A stretch of DNA of 14,711 bases from Gordonia sp. UBA5067. Its GTDB lineage: Bacteria; Actinomycetota; Actinomycetes; Mycobacteriales; Mycobacteriaceae. Made by a program: the position numbers and the translations under genes. The DNA lies in contig NZ_DIAX01000051.1 of assembly GCF_002414845.1 (NCBI RefSeq), positions 1 to 14,711 of the forward strand. The letters are read 5' to 3'. The notes beneath the pieces are model-generated. The model was not told the origin of the DNA, ran no database searches, and saw only the letters and a list, made by a program, of their open reading frames with translations. Below are positions 14,211 to 14,711 of this stretch, one piece after another. The first letter of the stretch is position 1. The number at the start of each line of letters is the position of its first letter.

Positions 14211-14222
14211 CCCACGGGGCTA
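14208..14222. terminator. Small hairpin made from two facing stop codons
   Basis: TAGCCC (14208-14213) and GGGCTA (14217-14222) pair around ACG. The stem contains the TAG of the aldo/keto reductase and, on the other strand, the TAG of the ABC-F gene. It is only six bases long with no T tract, so terminator function is doubtful. Confidence 0.25.
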
Positions 14223-14711
14223 CTGGGCCAATTCGGCGGCCGTGAGCCAGTCCGACTCCGCCATTTCCTTCTCCGCAACGACCCGCTTGAGCTCGCCGCC
14301 GAGTTCGACGAGCCGGCCCGGATCGGTGGCAGCGGCAGCCAGATCGGCATGCAGCGCCGCCTCACGCCCGACCAGCTTGTCGATCTGGCGTTCGAGACGG
14401 CCCATCGCCTTGCGGGCCTCGCGGTGTTCGGCCGCCGACGACTTCGCCGACGTTGACAAGGTCGGCCCCACATCGGCGGCAAGCGCCTTGGCTTCACGAG
14501 CCTCGGTGCGCGCCAGCTCTTTTCGCCGCTCGAGATACTGCTCGATACCGCGCGGCAGGTTGGTCAGCCTCCCGTCGCCGAACAACGCCCAGGTCGAATC
14601 ACAAATGCGTTCGACCAGATAGCGGTCGTGGCTGATGACGACCAGCGTGCCCGCCCACCCATCGAGCAGATCCTCCACCTGCTGCAACGTGTCGATGTCG
14701 AGGTCGTTGGT
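14220..14711 (-). CDS. ABC-F family ATPase, C-terminal part (partial)
   Basis: Only the last 163 residues lie in the window; the gene continues past its right edge. The visible part begins with TNDLDIDT, the D-loop that follows Walker B in the second nucleotide-binding domain. VISHDRYLVERI follows, with the H-switch histidine. After about residue 55 comes a charged helical segment (EQYLERRKELARTEAREAKA, later RLERQIDKLVGREAALHADL), consistent with a C-terminal coiled coil as in Uup-like members. ABC-F proteins bind the ribosome and modulate translation; some give resistance to ribosome-targeting antibiotics. No transmembrane segments are seen. In relatives an ABC-F gene lies near the ispE/pth region, so this is likely a conserved housekeeping copy. 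The subgroup is uncertain. Confidence 0.88.
   Translation of the reverse strand, partial: TNDLDIDTLQQVEDLLDGWAGTLVVISHDRYLVERICDSTWALFGDGRLTNLPRGIEQYLERRKELARTEAREAKALAADVGPTLSTSAKSSAAEHREARKAMGRLERQIDKLVGREAALHADLAAAATDPGRLVELGGELKRVVAEKEMAESDWLTAAELAQ

Overview
The window is high-GC actinobacterial chromosome. It most resembles a mycolic-acid-containing member of the Mycobacteriales, with Gordonia or a close relative the best guess from gene content and protein wording. GlmU, Prs, L25 and one FabH read very close to my memory of the Mycobacterium tuberculosis proteins. The block glmU-prs ... rplY-pth is a known mycobacterial arrangement. Four genes also have leaderless-type starts, which are common in this order. 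Genus assignment is inference; no search was run.

Layout. Positions 1-2924 (+) hold a housekeeping operon: glmU (UDP-GlcNAc synthesis), prs (PRPP synthesis) and an arsC-type reductase. A small limonene-epoxide-hydrolase-like gene (2942-3373, -) converges on arsC. Positions 3374-3592 hold a promoter and a leader with three consecutive hairpins in front of rplY (L25/CTC), which is followed by pth. Positions 4930-7165 (+) carry two tandem beta-ketoacyl-ACP synthase III genes. The second looks like the mycobacterial FabH that primes FAS-II. The first is a diverged paralogue with an intact catalytic triad but a different acyl-channel residue and a longer active-site loop. Next come prfC (RF3) and a proline-rich lipoprotein whose start overlaps the prfC stop by one base. 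Positions 9885-13201 (-) hold an HIBCH-type acyl-CoA hydrolase, a PGAP1/lipase-like alpha/beta hydrolase, and a protein combining an AbiEi-like winged helix with a DUF559/Vsr-like nuclease domain. A divergent spacer with a 44-bp dyad separates this block from an aldo/keto reductase (13356-14210, +). That gene converges on the 3' end of an ABC-F ATPase that runs off the window.

How the parts fit. Most genes serve core functions: cell-wall precursor and nucleotide supply, translation (L25, Pth, RF3, ABC-F) and fatty/mycolic acid initiation. I see no prophage, insertion sequence, CRISPR array, tRNA or rRNA, and no intergenic stretch over 300 bases. The least ordinary items are the FabH paralogue pair, the structured rplY leader, the 44-bp dyad beside the wHTH-nuclease gene, and four genes with the same TANNNT-N6-start arrangement. 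I did not find a clear multi-gene novel system.
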